From the NCBI GenBank assembly GCA_020746995.1, contig JAGPXD010000004.1:248001-312000 (forward strand): a DNA stretch of 64,000 nt. Reading direction: 5' to 3'. Below the pieces are notes generated by a model. It saw nothing but the letters and a program-made list of their open reading frames with translations, did no database searches and was not told the origin of the DNA. This document shows, one piece after another, positions 20,654-32,200 of the stretch. This DNA comes from Plectosphaerella cucumerina. Lineage: Eukaryota; Ascomycota; Sordariomycetes; Glomerellales; Plectosphaerellaceae. Within the stretch, counting starts at the first letter, position 1; each line of letters opens with the position of its first letter. A program made the position numbers and the translations under genes.

Positions 20654-23103
20654 CTAGGCCTTGCCTCCCTTCTTCTTCTTGTTCTTCTTCTTCTTTTTCG
20701 ACCCAGCGCCGCCGGTGCCGTTGGCAGAGCCCGAGGCGCCGTTGGCCGGGTCCTCGTGGGACTCGTCGTCCTCCCCTTCCTCGTGCACCACCTGTGTCGG
20801 GGTTGCCTGCCCTGGACTGGCCGATATCGAACTTAGCCGGGCACGAATGGTGCCAGAGCCGGAGGACTTGTTCGAGCCGTCTTCCGAATCGGAGCTTGCG
20901 GCTTGGATGATAATCTTGCGGACGCCCGAGCTGGTTTCGACGACGTTCTCGCTGATACTACCACTGCGGACGATCTGACGGCGCCTGGGCGTCATGGACC
21001 CCTCGTCCATGCTGATGAAGCTGCCTTGGCTGCTAGCACGGCCCTGGTCGACAACAAGGACGGGAGACGTAGGGCTGGTGTTGTTGCTATCAGGGCGTTG
21101 CGACGCCGCCTCGTCTCCGATGGTGGGCATCTGCAGCTGAGGACCCGATAGAGACTCCTTGACAGTATTGGCAGCATCCAGAGGACCATCGTAAACACTG
21201 GCCAGTCTAGTCTGGGCCTCGCTCATGCCTGCGCCGCTGTAGCTTTTACGAACAGCGTGAACGCCGCCCTTGCCGGTGATGATGGCCGTAGTAGGTCGGA
21301 TGAGAGGAGTGGTTTCGGTGGCGTCGTCGTGAAGGTCTTCTAACCGCGCATCAAGCGACGCGTCGACGTGGTCGCCGGCAATGGAAGCAGGGCGCAGACC
21401 GCTCGGGCTCAGGTGTGGCAGTGGATAGCCCGCAACGGGCTTGATCTTGACGGTCGTGGAGCGGGTGTCCCTGGGGTTGGTGTTGCGGTTGGAGGGGCCG
21501 AGATGCTTGAGCTGGCGCTTGATCTCATCAAGGTTGGCTTTAACAGGCACAGTGGTGGCCTGCATGCGGCCATCTGGTCCAGCCGAGCTACGGCGCATCA
21601 GGAAGGTTGCCGTCTTGCCAGGGCTAGTGGACATGGCGGCGGCAATGTCATGCTCGCCAACAGAGTTGACGCGCTTATTCCTAGGGTGCGGTTGTTCGTC
21701 CTCGTCGTCGAGGTCGACGAGCTTTCCGTTTCCGACGACTGCAGAGGCGGCGTCGGCAATCTCCTTCCTCAGAGGGCGGGCTTTCGGTGCGGGGGTCAGT
21801 CGGCGGATGGCTTTGTGAACGTCGATGTAGACGTCCGACTCGTCAATGATTTCCCTGCAAAACTTGTGTTAGTATTGGCCGATAGTGACGTCGGACATGG
21901 GGGGACTTACTCTCCGATGAGTTCCTCAATTACATCCTCCAGAGTGACAACACCAAGTGCGCCTTGATCGTCGCCGGGAGATTCAGAAACTAGGACCATG
22001 TGGGACTTGCCCTCCTGGAAGAAGTTGACAATGTCGAGGCAGCTGGTCTCGGGGCGGGTCTCGGGAAGGGTGGCCAGGGGGAAGTCCTTGACCTGGCAGC
22101 AATCCTCCGGATCGTAGGTGATGAGGATCTTGACGAGAAGCATGCCGACAAAATCGGTAGGCTTGCCGGGGGCGTGAATGGGAATGCGGGAGTATCCTTC
22201 CGACAAGATGCGATCCATAGTCTTCTCGTCGAGGACTGTGTCCTCGGCCATGACGAAGACGTCGTCCATGGGCGTCATGACGCTCTCGACAGACTTCTCC
22301 TTCAGGTCCAAGACCGCACTGATGATGGTGACTTCGTCCTGGTTAAGTCGTTCGCCAACATCGCCGAGGGACTTGTGGAGGGTGACGAGCGTCTTGAGCC
22401 CACTCTTCTTGTAGACGGTGCCGTGGTCCTCGCCCAGAGCCCAGTCGAGCAGTTTGGCGGTGGGCCAGGCAACAGGGGCCATCAGCCACATCATGAGGAG
22501 GACGGGCTTGGACATGACGCCGCCGATTTGGAGACCGTAGCGGACGCAGACGGATTGGGGGACGACTTCGCCGAAGATGACTAGATGGATGTGAGCGACA
22601 AGTGGACAAGCAGGTACTGGGTGACACATACCAATCAGGACTGTACTGCCGACGACAGCAGCAACACCACCTCCCAGACACCTATCAAGAACAACGGGCA
22701 GGGTCTCGTTGACGATGACGTTGGAGAGGAGCAGAGTGACGAGGACCCAGTGCTTTCCCTTGCTAAGGAGATCGCGAACGCGCTTAGCGTTCTTGGCCTG
22801 CGGCTCGAACGGGTCGCCCGCGAGGACCTGGAGGTAGATGCTGTCCTGGCCCATCAGTGCAATGGTGAGACCGGCGAAAGCACCGCCTAGTAGGACGAGG
22901 ACGAGCGACACGACGAACAGCACCCAGCGGGCGGAGCCGGTCTCCTCGGGGAGGTCATCGTGATGGTCTCGTGCGCCGAGAGGCGCTGCGGCGACGGAGG
23001 AGACGCCGACGGCAAGGGCGCGCGAAAGAGCTATGACGCTTGATCGCACAAGAGCGAAGCCGCCGCCTGTGGTGTGTGCATGGCGCGTCGGTGCCCTAGT
23101 CAT
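20654..23103 (-). CDS. MAM3: CNNM/Mam3-type membrane protein (DUF21 + CBS pair)
   Basis: Minus-strand exons 23103-22632, 22580-21911 and 21854-20654 give 780 residues. An N-terminal signal or hydrophobic stretch is followed by the DUF21/CNNM transmembrane domain (about 55-225, with GLTIALMGQD and IFGEVVPQSVCVRYG). A two-copy CBS module lies at about 250-400 (VMTPMDDVFVM, GYSRIPIH, GVVTLEDVIEELIGEE). The long Ser/Thr-rich cytosolic tail ends in a poly-Lys stretch. In yeast the homologue Mam3 sits in the vacuolar membrane and affects manganese and other metal handling; animal CNNMs govern magnesium export. Here metal transport or sensing at the vacuole is inferred from that. The tail is longer than the catalytic core needs and probably disordered. 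The neighbours do not suggest a shared pathway. Confidence 0.92.
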
Positions 23104-24100
23104 GCCGCGGTGGTCGATATCGAGACTTGTCGGTTGTTTCGATGTATGTTCTTTCGATTAGGCAGGCGATGGGTTGGTTGAGATCTTTGCACGGTTAATC
23201 AATTGGCAATTGCAGACTTGATGTTGACCACGCACTCTGATGTCGTCACACGTCAAGCTCGCGTAAGGTTGGATGGCGCGAGTAGTGGCGTGCCGCTGGC
23301 TCCGAAGACGGATGAGTCTGTAAGATGATGCGACGGGGGAAAACGTCGACTGGAATGTAGCCGGTAGCGCGGGGTCTGACGTCGGATGGTCAGAGGGGAG
23401 AGCTGTTGGTGGTGGTGGTGACAGCGGGAGCGGACAGACGAGCAGCTTTGCTGGCGGCGACAGAAATTGAGGGAAGCACCGAGAGAGGTGTGTGTGCCGT
23501 GGACCGTGGACCGTGGTGGAAGGAGGCAAACTAGAAAGGCACGGCCTGGGCCAGGTGGGGGCTGCGGTCAAGCTCCGAAGCTCGCGTCCAGGGTCCCCTC
23601 GCCTCCCCCGTGAACGCTCAGGTGCTGTGCCACTGGACCTAGCCGGTTCGGGCCAATCAGCACGACGGGAAATGAACGCTCAGAGGGGGCCGGCCGCGCT
23701 CGGCAGGGGGGTTCCTTCTTGGCGTCATCGATGGGTCCCCATCCCCTGCTGGATGCAACGAACCTGCAAGTCGCGCAGCTGTGCCGGACAAGCGGTTGGC
23801 ATTGGTGCATCTCGGGGTTTGGCCGAGGATACTGGAGTATCGTGGGGACGGGCGTACCCCACAGTGACGTGTTAGTGGGACATCCCGCTGCAGTTCATCG
23901 TCAATGGCTGTCGACTTGCGCGTTCTCACGATACCAGTGAAGCAGAGGAGATTGGACCCGCTCAGGGTGCAGGTGGATAACTTGACTTCGAATTCAAAAC
24001 AACACACCTTGATACCTAGGAACAGACTTCGAATCGCTTTGCAGACATTCGAGTCTTGCTATTTCGGCTCACTACACTTCTCGCCTTCGGCCCAAGCCAT
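23104..24100. other. Intergenic region upstream of Mam3-like gene
   Basis: 997 bp, probably promoter and 5' leader of the Mam3-like gene plus the 3' end of the phosphoglycerate dehydrogenase transcript. I see no coding signal or repeat other than a short GGT run near 23410. Confidence 0.6.
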
Positions 24101-25861
24101 CTACAGCTGCACGAGGCTCACGTCCAGGATACCCTCGGCCTGCTTCAGATCCTCCAACACCTCTTTGCCCACCGTCCCCGCGATGCCCAGAATCATCAAA
24201 GCCTCATTCTCCTCATTCGTGTCCGACGCCTCGACCGGACCGTCCGCCTGAGATCCGCCGGCACCCGCCTTCTTCGCAGTTAGACTGGCCACCTGCATGA
24301 ACCGAATGTTGATGGCATGCCTGCCGAGCACCATGCCCACGCCACCAATCTTGCCCGGCTCGTCATAGTTGTGCAGCACCAGGAGCGTGCCCTCCGGCTT
24401 GAACGTCGCGCTGAACCGGTCGAGCCTGGAGATGTACACGCTCCGCCCCGACACGTATCCCTCGATCACCTGCTCGGCACCCCCGTCGGGGCCGCCATGG
24501 GCTCGCAGCGTCACGAGGCTGCTGTACGCTGAGTTCTTGGTCTCGCCGCTGTGCGTCTCGTTGATGACGATGCCCCTCTCGCGGGCGATCAAGTTGGCGT
24601 TGACGATGTTGACATCTCTGCCGCCCGAGTCGCTGATGGTCGATACAAGACCCTTGACGAGGGCTGCGAGGAGAGGGCGCGTGTTGGTCATGCCTGACAG
24701 CTCACCGTGGTAGACGAGCTCGAACCGTCGCCCGCCAACCATGCCACCCTTACCACCGACGAAGTGTTGTGTGTAGAGGCCACCCATCTTCTCGACGAGG
24801 CGGACAAAGGGCTGGAGCTTGCGGTACTCTTCTGGAAGGATGAGCGGCGCGTTGACGGCGGCGGTCGGTAGTCCACCCCTGAGGATCTCAGCGACCTGCG
24901 TGCAGACGTCCAGGGAAACGTTTTCCTGGGCTTCCACCGTCGACGCGCCCAAGTGTGGCGTGGCCACGACCTGGGGATGCTTCGTGAGCTGTGATGCTAC
25001 CGAATCGGCTGTCGGCGGCTCCGAGGTAAACACGTCCATGCCTGCCCCCGCAATCCAGCCCTCGTCGAGGGCCTTCAGCAGCGCCGCCTCGTTGTAGACG
25101 CCGCCTCGGGCGACATTGAGAACCCTCGCCGTCTTCTTCATGGATCGGAACTCCTCTTCCTTCAGTAGATCGAGCGTGCTGGCCATCAGAGGTGTGTGGA
25201 TTGTGAGGAAATCGATTTCTGGCAGCAGCGTCTTGAGGTCCGGCACGAGTTCGACCCGCGCTTGCGCCGCGATGTCCTTGCTGGCGTAGGGGTCGACCGC
25301 CTTGACGTGCATCCCAAGCCCGATTGCCATGCGCGCGACCTTCATCCCAACTTTTCCAAGGCCGATGATGCCCAATGTCTTGCCTCCGACTTCAACGCCA
25401 ACCAGCTTGCTTCGCTCCCACTTGCCGTTCTTGACGGAGGCGTCGGCGCGACCGACATTGCGCGCGGTAGAGAGCAGAAGGGCAATTGTGTGCTCAGCTG
25501 CTGCCAGAATATTTCCGGAAGGCGAATTGACGACAATAATGCCGTGCGAAGTTGCTGCGTTGACATCGATGTTGTCCACGCCCACACCCGCGCGAGCGAC
25601 GACCTTCAGCTTCTTGCCAGCAGCAAGCACCGGCGCAGTGACCTTGGTCTCAGACCTGACAATGAGGCCATGGTATTCGGGAATTTGTTGAAGGAGGTCC
25701 TCGGCGGAAAGGCCTGGACGCAGGTCGACGTCATAGTCCCCTTTGAGGAGAGCGAGGCCGTCGGGCGAGACCTTTTCAGGGACGAGGATACGGGGTTTGT
25801 GGGCGCCTGACAGGGTGGACGAGACCGTCGAGGCAATGTTCTCGATAGCTGAAGGCGCCAT
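24101..25861 (-). CDS. SER3: D-3-phosphoglycerate dehydrogenase, first enzyme of serine synthesis
   Basis: An intronless 586-residue protein started at ATG 25861; the frame extends upstream without an earlier ATG. It oxidises 3-phosphoglycerate to 3-phosphohydroxypyruvate with NAD. The substrate-binding lobe has VVARAGVGVDNID. The Rossmann lobe has GIIGLGKVGMKVARM. The catalytic Arg (LNVARGG), Glu (DVFTSEPP) and His (TPHLGAST) are all in place. An ASB (allosteric substrate-binding) domain and a C-terminal ACT domain (starting near TLLVLHNYDEPGKIGGVG) follow, so serine feedback is likely. The long form with ASB-ACT is about 60 residues longer than most; an insert in the ACT region (AGAGGSQADG and a Glu-rich piece) explains part of this. 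A cytosolic location is expected. I saw no TGACTCA cross-pathway element just upstream. Confidence 0.95.
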   Translation of the reverse strand: MAPSAIENIASTVSSTLSGAHKPRILVPEKVSPDGLALLKGDYDVDLRPGLSAEDLLQQIPEYHGLIVRSETKVTAPVLAAGKKLKVVARAGVGVDNIDVNAATSHGIIVVNSPSGNILAAAEHTIALLLSTARNVGRADASVKNGKWERSKLVGVEVGGKTLGIIGLGKVGMKVARMAIGLGMHVKAVDPYASKDIAAQARVELVPDLKTLLPEIDFLTIHTPLMASTLDLLKEEEFRSMKKTARVLNVARGGVYNEAALLKALDEGWIAGAGMDVFTSEPPTADSVASQLTKHPQVVATPHLGASTVEAQENVSLDVCTQVAEILRGGLPTAAVNAPLILPEEYRKLQPFVRLVEKMGGLYTQHFVGGKGGMVGGRRFELVYHGELSGMTNTRPLLAALVKGLVSTISDSGGRDVNIVNANLIARERGIVINETHSGETKNSAYSSLVTLRAHGGPDGGAEQVIEGYVSGRSVYISRLDRFSATFKPEGTLLVLHNYDEPGKIGGVGMVLGRHAINIRFMQVASLTAKKAGAGGSQADGPVEASDTNEENEALMILGIAGTVGKEVLEDLKQAEGILDVSLVQL

Positions 25862-27000
25862 GGCAGACAGTGGCACTACACGACGTGGTCGAGACGATTG
25901 AGACCGGTCTAGGTATTTGGTATCAGAGGTAGGTCTTGGAGAACCGGCTTGGAGCGGAGGGCATGGTGGACGCTGGGAAACAAAGGTAGGGCGGGCGGTC
26001 CCTTATTTAGGGGTGGTCCAGTGACAGCCTTGCCTGGCGGATTGCTTCTCCGGCTGTACCTTGAGCCATGGGAAGACATGAACCCCACGAAACTTACAGA
26101 TGGGTGTTCAATTCCACCAGCCATTGATCTTCGAAATCGAATGCTGTCCCCGCGTGATGCATGGTGCGTGGAGGCACGCAGCACGCGAACCAGTACATCT
26201 CGACCATGGGAGGCCGGATAAAATGCGAGTGCTGCCTCCTTTCGATCAAGATACAGAGCAGGGTACCAAGATGTAGCTGCTACTAATAACATTTGCTCAT
26301 CCAGACGAACAGTGTGGCTCGACCGGGTACTCGCAGAAGTCGAAGCACATCAGAACCTATCACATGCCTCCAGGCATCAGAAGCTCATCAGATGGCTTGG
26401 CGCCGTACTGCACCGGGCGCAGGCTGCGCTCGTTTACCCCTCTTCTCTTAAAGCTAATTCGCCTAGCATCAAAGGATTCGAGGTCTTGTACTTGCCATGT
26501 TTCAAGGCGAGCTCGACAAGAAGCCAAAGGCGACGGGCATCGGGACCCACCCCCACATCACACTAATGCATGGCGGATACCAAGACCGGCGGAGCCCCCG
26601 CACTCCCCGCGCTCGCCCACCGGATTGATGACGGCCCAGCCTGAGGAACTTGAACTCTGACAACCTGACCAAAACCACCACACCCCGAGTCCAATACCAC
26701 TAACTCTGCAGAGGACTCAAAGCAGCATCCTTCCCCACGTTCAAAGGCGAGGGAAATCACTCCGCAAACAAGAATGGGTTCCATATGAGCCTTGAATTGG
26801 TTCATTTCGCGTCACGGGCTCAGTCAGTTGACAGTTGTTCTATGCTGTCCGGCTCTATACAGGTGTCGTCTCAGATCATCATCGGCATATCTAATGGAGC
26901 TGGCTCGTTTCCAAACAAGCGGAGTCCCATATGCCGGCGATTATCCGTAATCTTTCTCGTCGGACCTCAAGATCTCTGTGCCATGTCCCCACATCGGCTC
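25862..27000. other. Intergenic region between PGDH promoter and LysM gene 3' end
   Basis: 1139 bp holding the promoter of the phosphoglycerate dehydrogenase and the 3' end of the LysM gene. Open frames are short and lack domains. A GGTG-TTCAATT-CACC hairpin near 26104 is not a tRNA arm in context. Confidence 0.6.
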
Positions 27001-28288
27001 TCAGCATCTCCCGCTCACGACTCGGGACCTGGCGACATGGTCAGTACGACGAACGATACCCAAAGTCAAGATCTGTAACTCACGTGAACCACCATCCCTC
27101 GTGGGTTCCTGTCCCGCCACGGGAGCATCCATTCACCGACGCCCTCATGATCTCCTCGCACTTGGCGACGGCAAGAGAAGTCCCGATACCGAAATCGTTC
27201 CTGGCGACAAACTCAATCTTGTTCTCGCCAAAGGGGGTGTTGTAACAGCCGCGCTTGACCTGCGCCGTCGCAAACCCGCCACTCCCATCCCCGCTGGCGT
27301 TGCCATCGCACCAGTTGACCACCGAATTCAGCGCCGCCGGCTTGTTGTCCCCCCACGTCTTGTGGTCGGTGGCCGTGTGACAGGAGACGGGCGTGGCGGG
27401 TTTGAAGCCGATAGTGCGTACGCAGACGTTGACCTTGGCCTGGAGGCTCGTACAGGTGGTCCCGACGGATTTGTTCCACTCAATGATGCGGCTCGACTTG
27501 ACTCCGTTGCGTGCCCCAATGCTGGCGCACGTGTCGCCAGTGTTCACCAGGTTGAACCTGTCGCAGTTGTTGACCATGCCGCCCTGCGTGGGAAGTGGTG
27601 TCGAGATTCCGTTGGCCCCCTGGGTCGCCGTCGTCGGAGTTCCGGCGCCGCCCACGACACCGACGCAGACAAACGTCTCGGCCTGGAGGGTATTACAGCC
27701 GGCTCCCACGGATGGGTTCCATTTGACAAAGTCTGCCAGGGACAACTTGTGCTTGTCCAGCAGTGACTGGCAGGACCCTCCTTGAGCAATCTTGTCAAAC
27801 TTGTTGCAGTTGTTCACCATGGGCGTCTGGAAAGGAGCCGGAGTCGAGATGCCGTTGCCAGGCTTGGTCGTGGTTGGAGGAGGAGCAGTTGTCCTGGACG
27901 AGGTGGTCACAGTTGCTGCACGAGTGGTTGTCCTTGCGGTAGTGGTAGGGAGAGGCTCGGAGAAAGCGTCAATGCACCACGATGTCTCGGGGACCCAGGC
28001 GGCGCATGAGCTCTTGAGCGAGGGGTTCCATCGGAGCCATTCGTCTTCAGTCAAGCTCATCCGTTCTGGCATGTCTTTGCAGGCGATGGAATTGTCGTGG
28101 TTGTCGTACCACCACTGGCAGTAGGCCGAGGTGTTTGGGTTGAAAGGATACAAGGGGTCAGGGCCCATCGCCAGGCGCAGAACATCTGCGCCTGCGGTCT
28201 GTGTGGGAGCATTACTGCTCACCTGACGGCGGACAGCGGTGGCCTTGACCACAGTTGCCCATAGAGCAAGCTTAATGATAGAGAACAT
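27001..28288 (-). CDS. Secreted LysM-domain protein (chitin-binding, effector-like)
   Basis: Minus-strand exons 28288-27084 and 27028-27001 give 410 residues; the last exon adds only nine codons and a stop, after a GTGAGT donor and CTGAC branch point. ATG 28288 starts a signal peptide. A divergent first LysM lies near residues 45-105 (YPFNPNTSAYCQWWYDNHDN, RWNPSLKSSC). A Thr-rich linker leads to two further LysM units (CNKFDKIAQGGSCQSLL...KWNPSVGAGC and CDRFNLVNTGDTCASIG...EWNKSVGTTC). A Cys- and Gly-rich domain of about 110 residues ends the protein (RGCYNTPFGE, CEEIMRASVNGCSRGG). Fungal LysM proteins bind chitin oligomers, mask them from plant receptors or protect hyphae from chitinases. 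The gene is divergent from a chitinase, a pairing known for fungal subgroup-C chitinases. Which role applies is not decided. Confidence 0.9.
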
Positions 28289-29278
28289 GGTGAACGGCAA
28301 AAGCCAGGAGATTAGAAATGGAGAGGTGACCTTGGATAAGAGAAGGGGTGACCTCTGAAGACGTCTCGATGGCTAGAGCATCGCAAACTTTATATGCGAG
28401 AACTCCGTTGACTTCCGCCTCCTCGTTCGAGACCCTTGCATCAAAGGAAATAACCGTGGCTCTTGTGACCGTAAGCAACATGGCACTCATCGTGACTCAT
28501 GCTCATCACAGAGACATCCGTGAATGGCTTCAACATCTGACCAGGTTCATGGACTCGGCCAGACCTGAAGTGCGTAAATCACTCAAGCCGTTAAGCATCA
28601 AAATGCAGTCATCTCCGTGTAGGCACATATACGCGGAAAATACTCCCAGGCATCTACGCCCGTGAGAAAGAGCAGAGACCCCGGAGAGCCGGAGTTGATG
28701 AGCTGACGAGCTGACGACATGGAGCTGACGTTCTGGAAAAGGAAGGTCGCGACATGAATGCCCCCCTGAACTCCGCGTATTCGCAGCGTAACTTGTTGAG
28801 GGCTTCCAAAGTGGTATAGCTACTGCACAAGCTTACTCAAGAACAAAATGTCAAATGATACAACATCGCTTAGCTCCCAGGACCCTTGTGAAAGATTGTC
28901 TTGGCGGCCTCCCACGGGACTTCATGTGGCTTTTCGATTGCTTATCCTGCATGAAAAGAGATTCAACACTCAGTTTCCCATGGAGTCCGGACCACGGTAG
29001 GGCCAGCTTAGTGCTCACTCTGTGCATTCATCCGGATGCATTGCCTTTTCCGGCTGCATTAATCATCGCCACCGAGTGGGAACGTTTGGGCTGCAAATCG
29101 GACCATTGCAGGTGACCACGATGCTGAAGAACATGTCACGGGTATTGCCTACCTATAAGACGTGTGTTGTGACGATAATCTGTCTGTGGAACGCCTGATT
29201 GCAAACTACTCATCCTTGGTCGCCAGGATCTTCTTGAATTTTCTTGCCCCTATTCTTGTCTACCCTCAAGCCCTCAAC
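28289..29278. promoter_or_regulatory. Shared divergent promoter of LysM protein and chitinase
   Basis: The 990 bp between the two start codons contain no gene. On the minus strand GCATATAAAG lies about 100 bp before the LysM ATG (28388-28397). On the plus strand TATAAGA (29154-29160) lies about 120 bp before the chitinase ATG. A TGACTCA bZIP-type site is at 28493-28499. Co-regulation is inferred from the arrangement. Confidence 0.55.
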
Positions 29279-32200
29279 ATGGGGCATGCTTTTCTCAGGG
29301 CTGTCATCTCAGCTCTAGCTGTGGCCTCTCAGTTTCACAGTGCTCGTGCCACTCTCCTGGCCCAGGAGCGACGATGTCCGGTCCGATGTCAAGACGCACA
29401 AGACCCTTCAGCTTGGACGCTCTACAACTCGGTCCAGAGACTATCCTACTGCGAGGAGCCTACCATCTTTGAGGTTTCCTTGTCGGCCCCTCTCGAGGGG
29501 CCAGAGGAAATAGTCGCTGTCCGGGCTTGTACCGCTGGTCAAGGACGAGACACCATGCGAATCAGTCAAGCAGACCCTGCGAAGGAATTCGCCGGAAGAA
29601 TCGCCAAGCGACAGACGGAACACAGTGGCACCATCGACTGCAGTACGTCATCGCCACAAACCGCCCACGTTCAGCTTGCCAGACGTGGCAATCGCAACAA
29701 TGATGCGGCTACTTCAACCAGTGCCCTCGCCATCATGAGCGAGATGCGCACGTGGATCTCCAACTCCAAGGTTGACGGCTGTCGGACTACCGTCGTTTTT
29801 GGGCATCTCAACGGTACCTATGCTGGTTTCTTCAGTGGCCCAAGAATAGCCGCCACTTCGAGCTTCGAGGCTTTCGAAGAAGCCCTGACGAAGGACCTTC
29901 AGAAAGGCGCCCCTGAGCTAGCCTTGATCCAACATTGCGGTGCCAGCAAGAGCCAAGCTTCCGATTCAGACGCGGAGAAGGATGGCGGCGGCGTGGCTGT
30001 CGGCCTCGTCGTTGCACGCGACTTGGCATCCGTCCACGAGGCGCTCCGGCTCTGGGGCAGTGCCAAGTGTGTCGAGGACGGCAAAGGCTCCTTCGAAACC
30101 GACAATCTCGACATGCAACTGCCCACGTTCCCCTTCACCGCAGTCAGCACCAACACCAACCCCCTTCGAGAACGTCAGAGCATCTTCGATTGCAGGACGG
30201 TAGACGTCTTCCAAGGCGACTTGTGCCCAGCACTTGCCAAGCGATGCGGCATCTCCCTGGACATGTACTACAAGTTTAACACTGCCAAAGACCACTGTAC
30301 CACCCTGCAGGAGGGTCAACAAGTGTGCTGCACGTTGGGACGCTTGCCCGACAGAAAGAAGCCCCCCAAGGCCGACGGATCTTGTGAGCACTACACCACG
30401 GTGGCAGACGACAACTGCTCGAAGATCGCCATCTCGAATGGACTCACAGTTCAGGAGCTGGGTGATATCAACAAGAAGACGTGGGGATGGACGGGCTGCA
30501 ACCCGCTGGGTCTCCGTGTGACTCTTTGCATTGGACTGGGAACACCGCCCATGCCAGCCGCCGTCGAGGGCGCATCGTGCGGGCCAACCAAGCCCGGGAC
30601 GAGGCCGCCGGTGGGTGATCAAACACTTGCGGACCTCAATCCTTGCCCGTAGGTCTTCGTCCCATTCTCTACAAGTACTTTCTTTCCAACTTCCACCGAC
30701 TGACTCTTCATCTCAGTCTCAAAGTATGCTGCAACATCTGGGGCAACTGTGGTCTTGTAAGTGTGTCTCCTCAGCTCGGAAGCAACCCATCCTCACAACT
30801 GCTGTACAGACCGACGACTTTTGCACGGTCGAAAAGTCCAAGACCGGCGCCCCGGGCACGTCCGGCCACAAGAACGGTTGCATCCAGAACTGCGAGAGGA
30901 AGATCATGAACAACAGCGAAAAGCCCGCCATCTTCCGCAAGCTCGGGTACTTCGAAGCATGGAACTTCAACCGCCAATGTCTCAAGATGGACGTCTACAG
31001 GACCATGTCGCACGCTCAGAAGTACACAGACATCCACTTCTCCTTTGGTGAGATCTCGGCGAACTTCGACCCGTACATCCCCGCCGATCAGATGGAGCAG
31101 TGGAAGAGATTCGTCAAGATGAAGAAGCGGCCTGGCGAGAGCGGAGGGGTCAGAAAGATTCTGGCTTTCGGTGGCTGGGCGTTTTCGACGAACCTGGCGA
31201 CGTACCAACGGTTTCCGAATGTCGTCAAGCCGGAGAACCGCGTGGCTTTTGCACGCAAAGTTGCGACGTTTGCCATGGCTCACAACCTCGACGGTATCGA
31301 CTTTGACTGGGAGTATCCTGGAGCACCCGGTACGTCCTGTCTGTCTTGACATGCTTTCTGACAGCATCACTGACGTCTTCCTGCTTCAGATCTTCCGACG
31401 CAGGCGCTTGCGGACCAGCGCGGCAAGGACGAGGGCGCCAACTACCTGGCCTTCTTGCAAGAGGTCAGAAAGGTGTTGCCCGCGCACATGACACTCTCCA
31501 TCGCGGCGCCCGCCTCGTACTGGTATCTCAAGGCCTTCCCCATTGCACGCATGGCGCAGGTTCTGGATTACATCGTCTACATGACCTACGACTTGCACGG
31601 TCAGTGGGACTGGGCAAACATGTGGTCCAGCCCTGGATGTCCTCAAGGGAACTGCCTCCGTTCCCATGTCAACAACACCGAAACGGAAGAGGCACTCACT
31701 ATGATCACCAAGGCCGGCGTCCCTGCGCACAAGGTCCTGGTGGGAGTCGCCACGTACGGCAGATCCTTCAAGATGTCGTCGGCGGGCTGCACGGGTCCGA
31801 TGTGCACCTTTCTCGGCCCCAAGATCTCGCCAGCAGCCAAGGGGGTATGCACCAACGAACCCGGCTACCTTGCCCTGGCCGAAATCAACAAGATCATCAA
31901 AGAGAACCCCAACGCCAAGTACTGGTACGACACGGAAAGCGAGAGCAATATGATGGTTTACAACCGCCTTGAGTGGGTGGCTTACATGGACGACAACACC
32001 CGGCGCGCGCGCGAAGCCAAGGCCTTTCGACGCAATTTTGGCGGTACCATCGAATGGGCCGTCGATCTTCAGGAAGAGCTCAACACGAACCACGGACCCG
32101 AAGGCCCTCTTCGCCCGATCGACGCGTCCGAGACGGGAGCGTACCTGGATGTTTCGTGCGACTACGGGAGCCTGACGGATGCAGGTGCGGCAAACCACAA

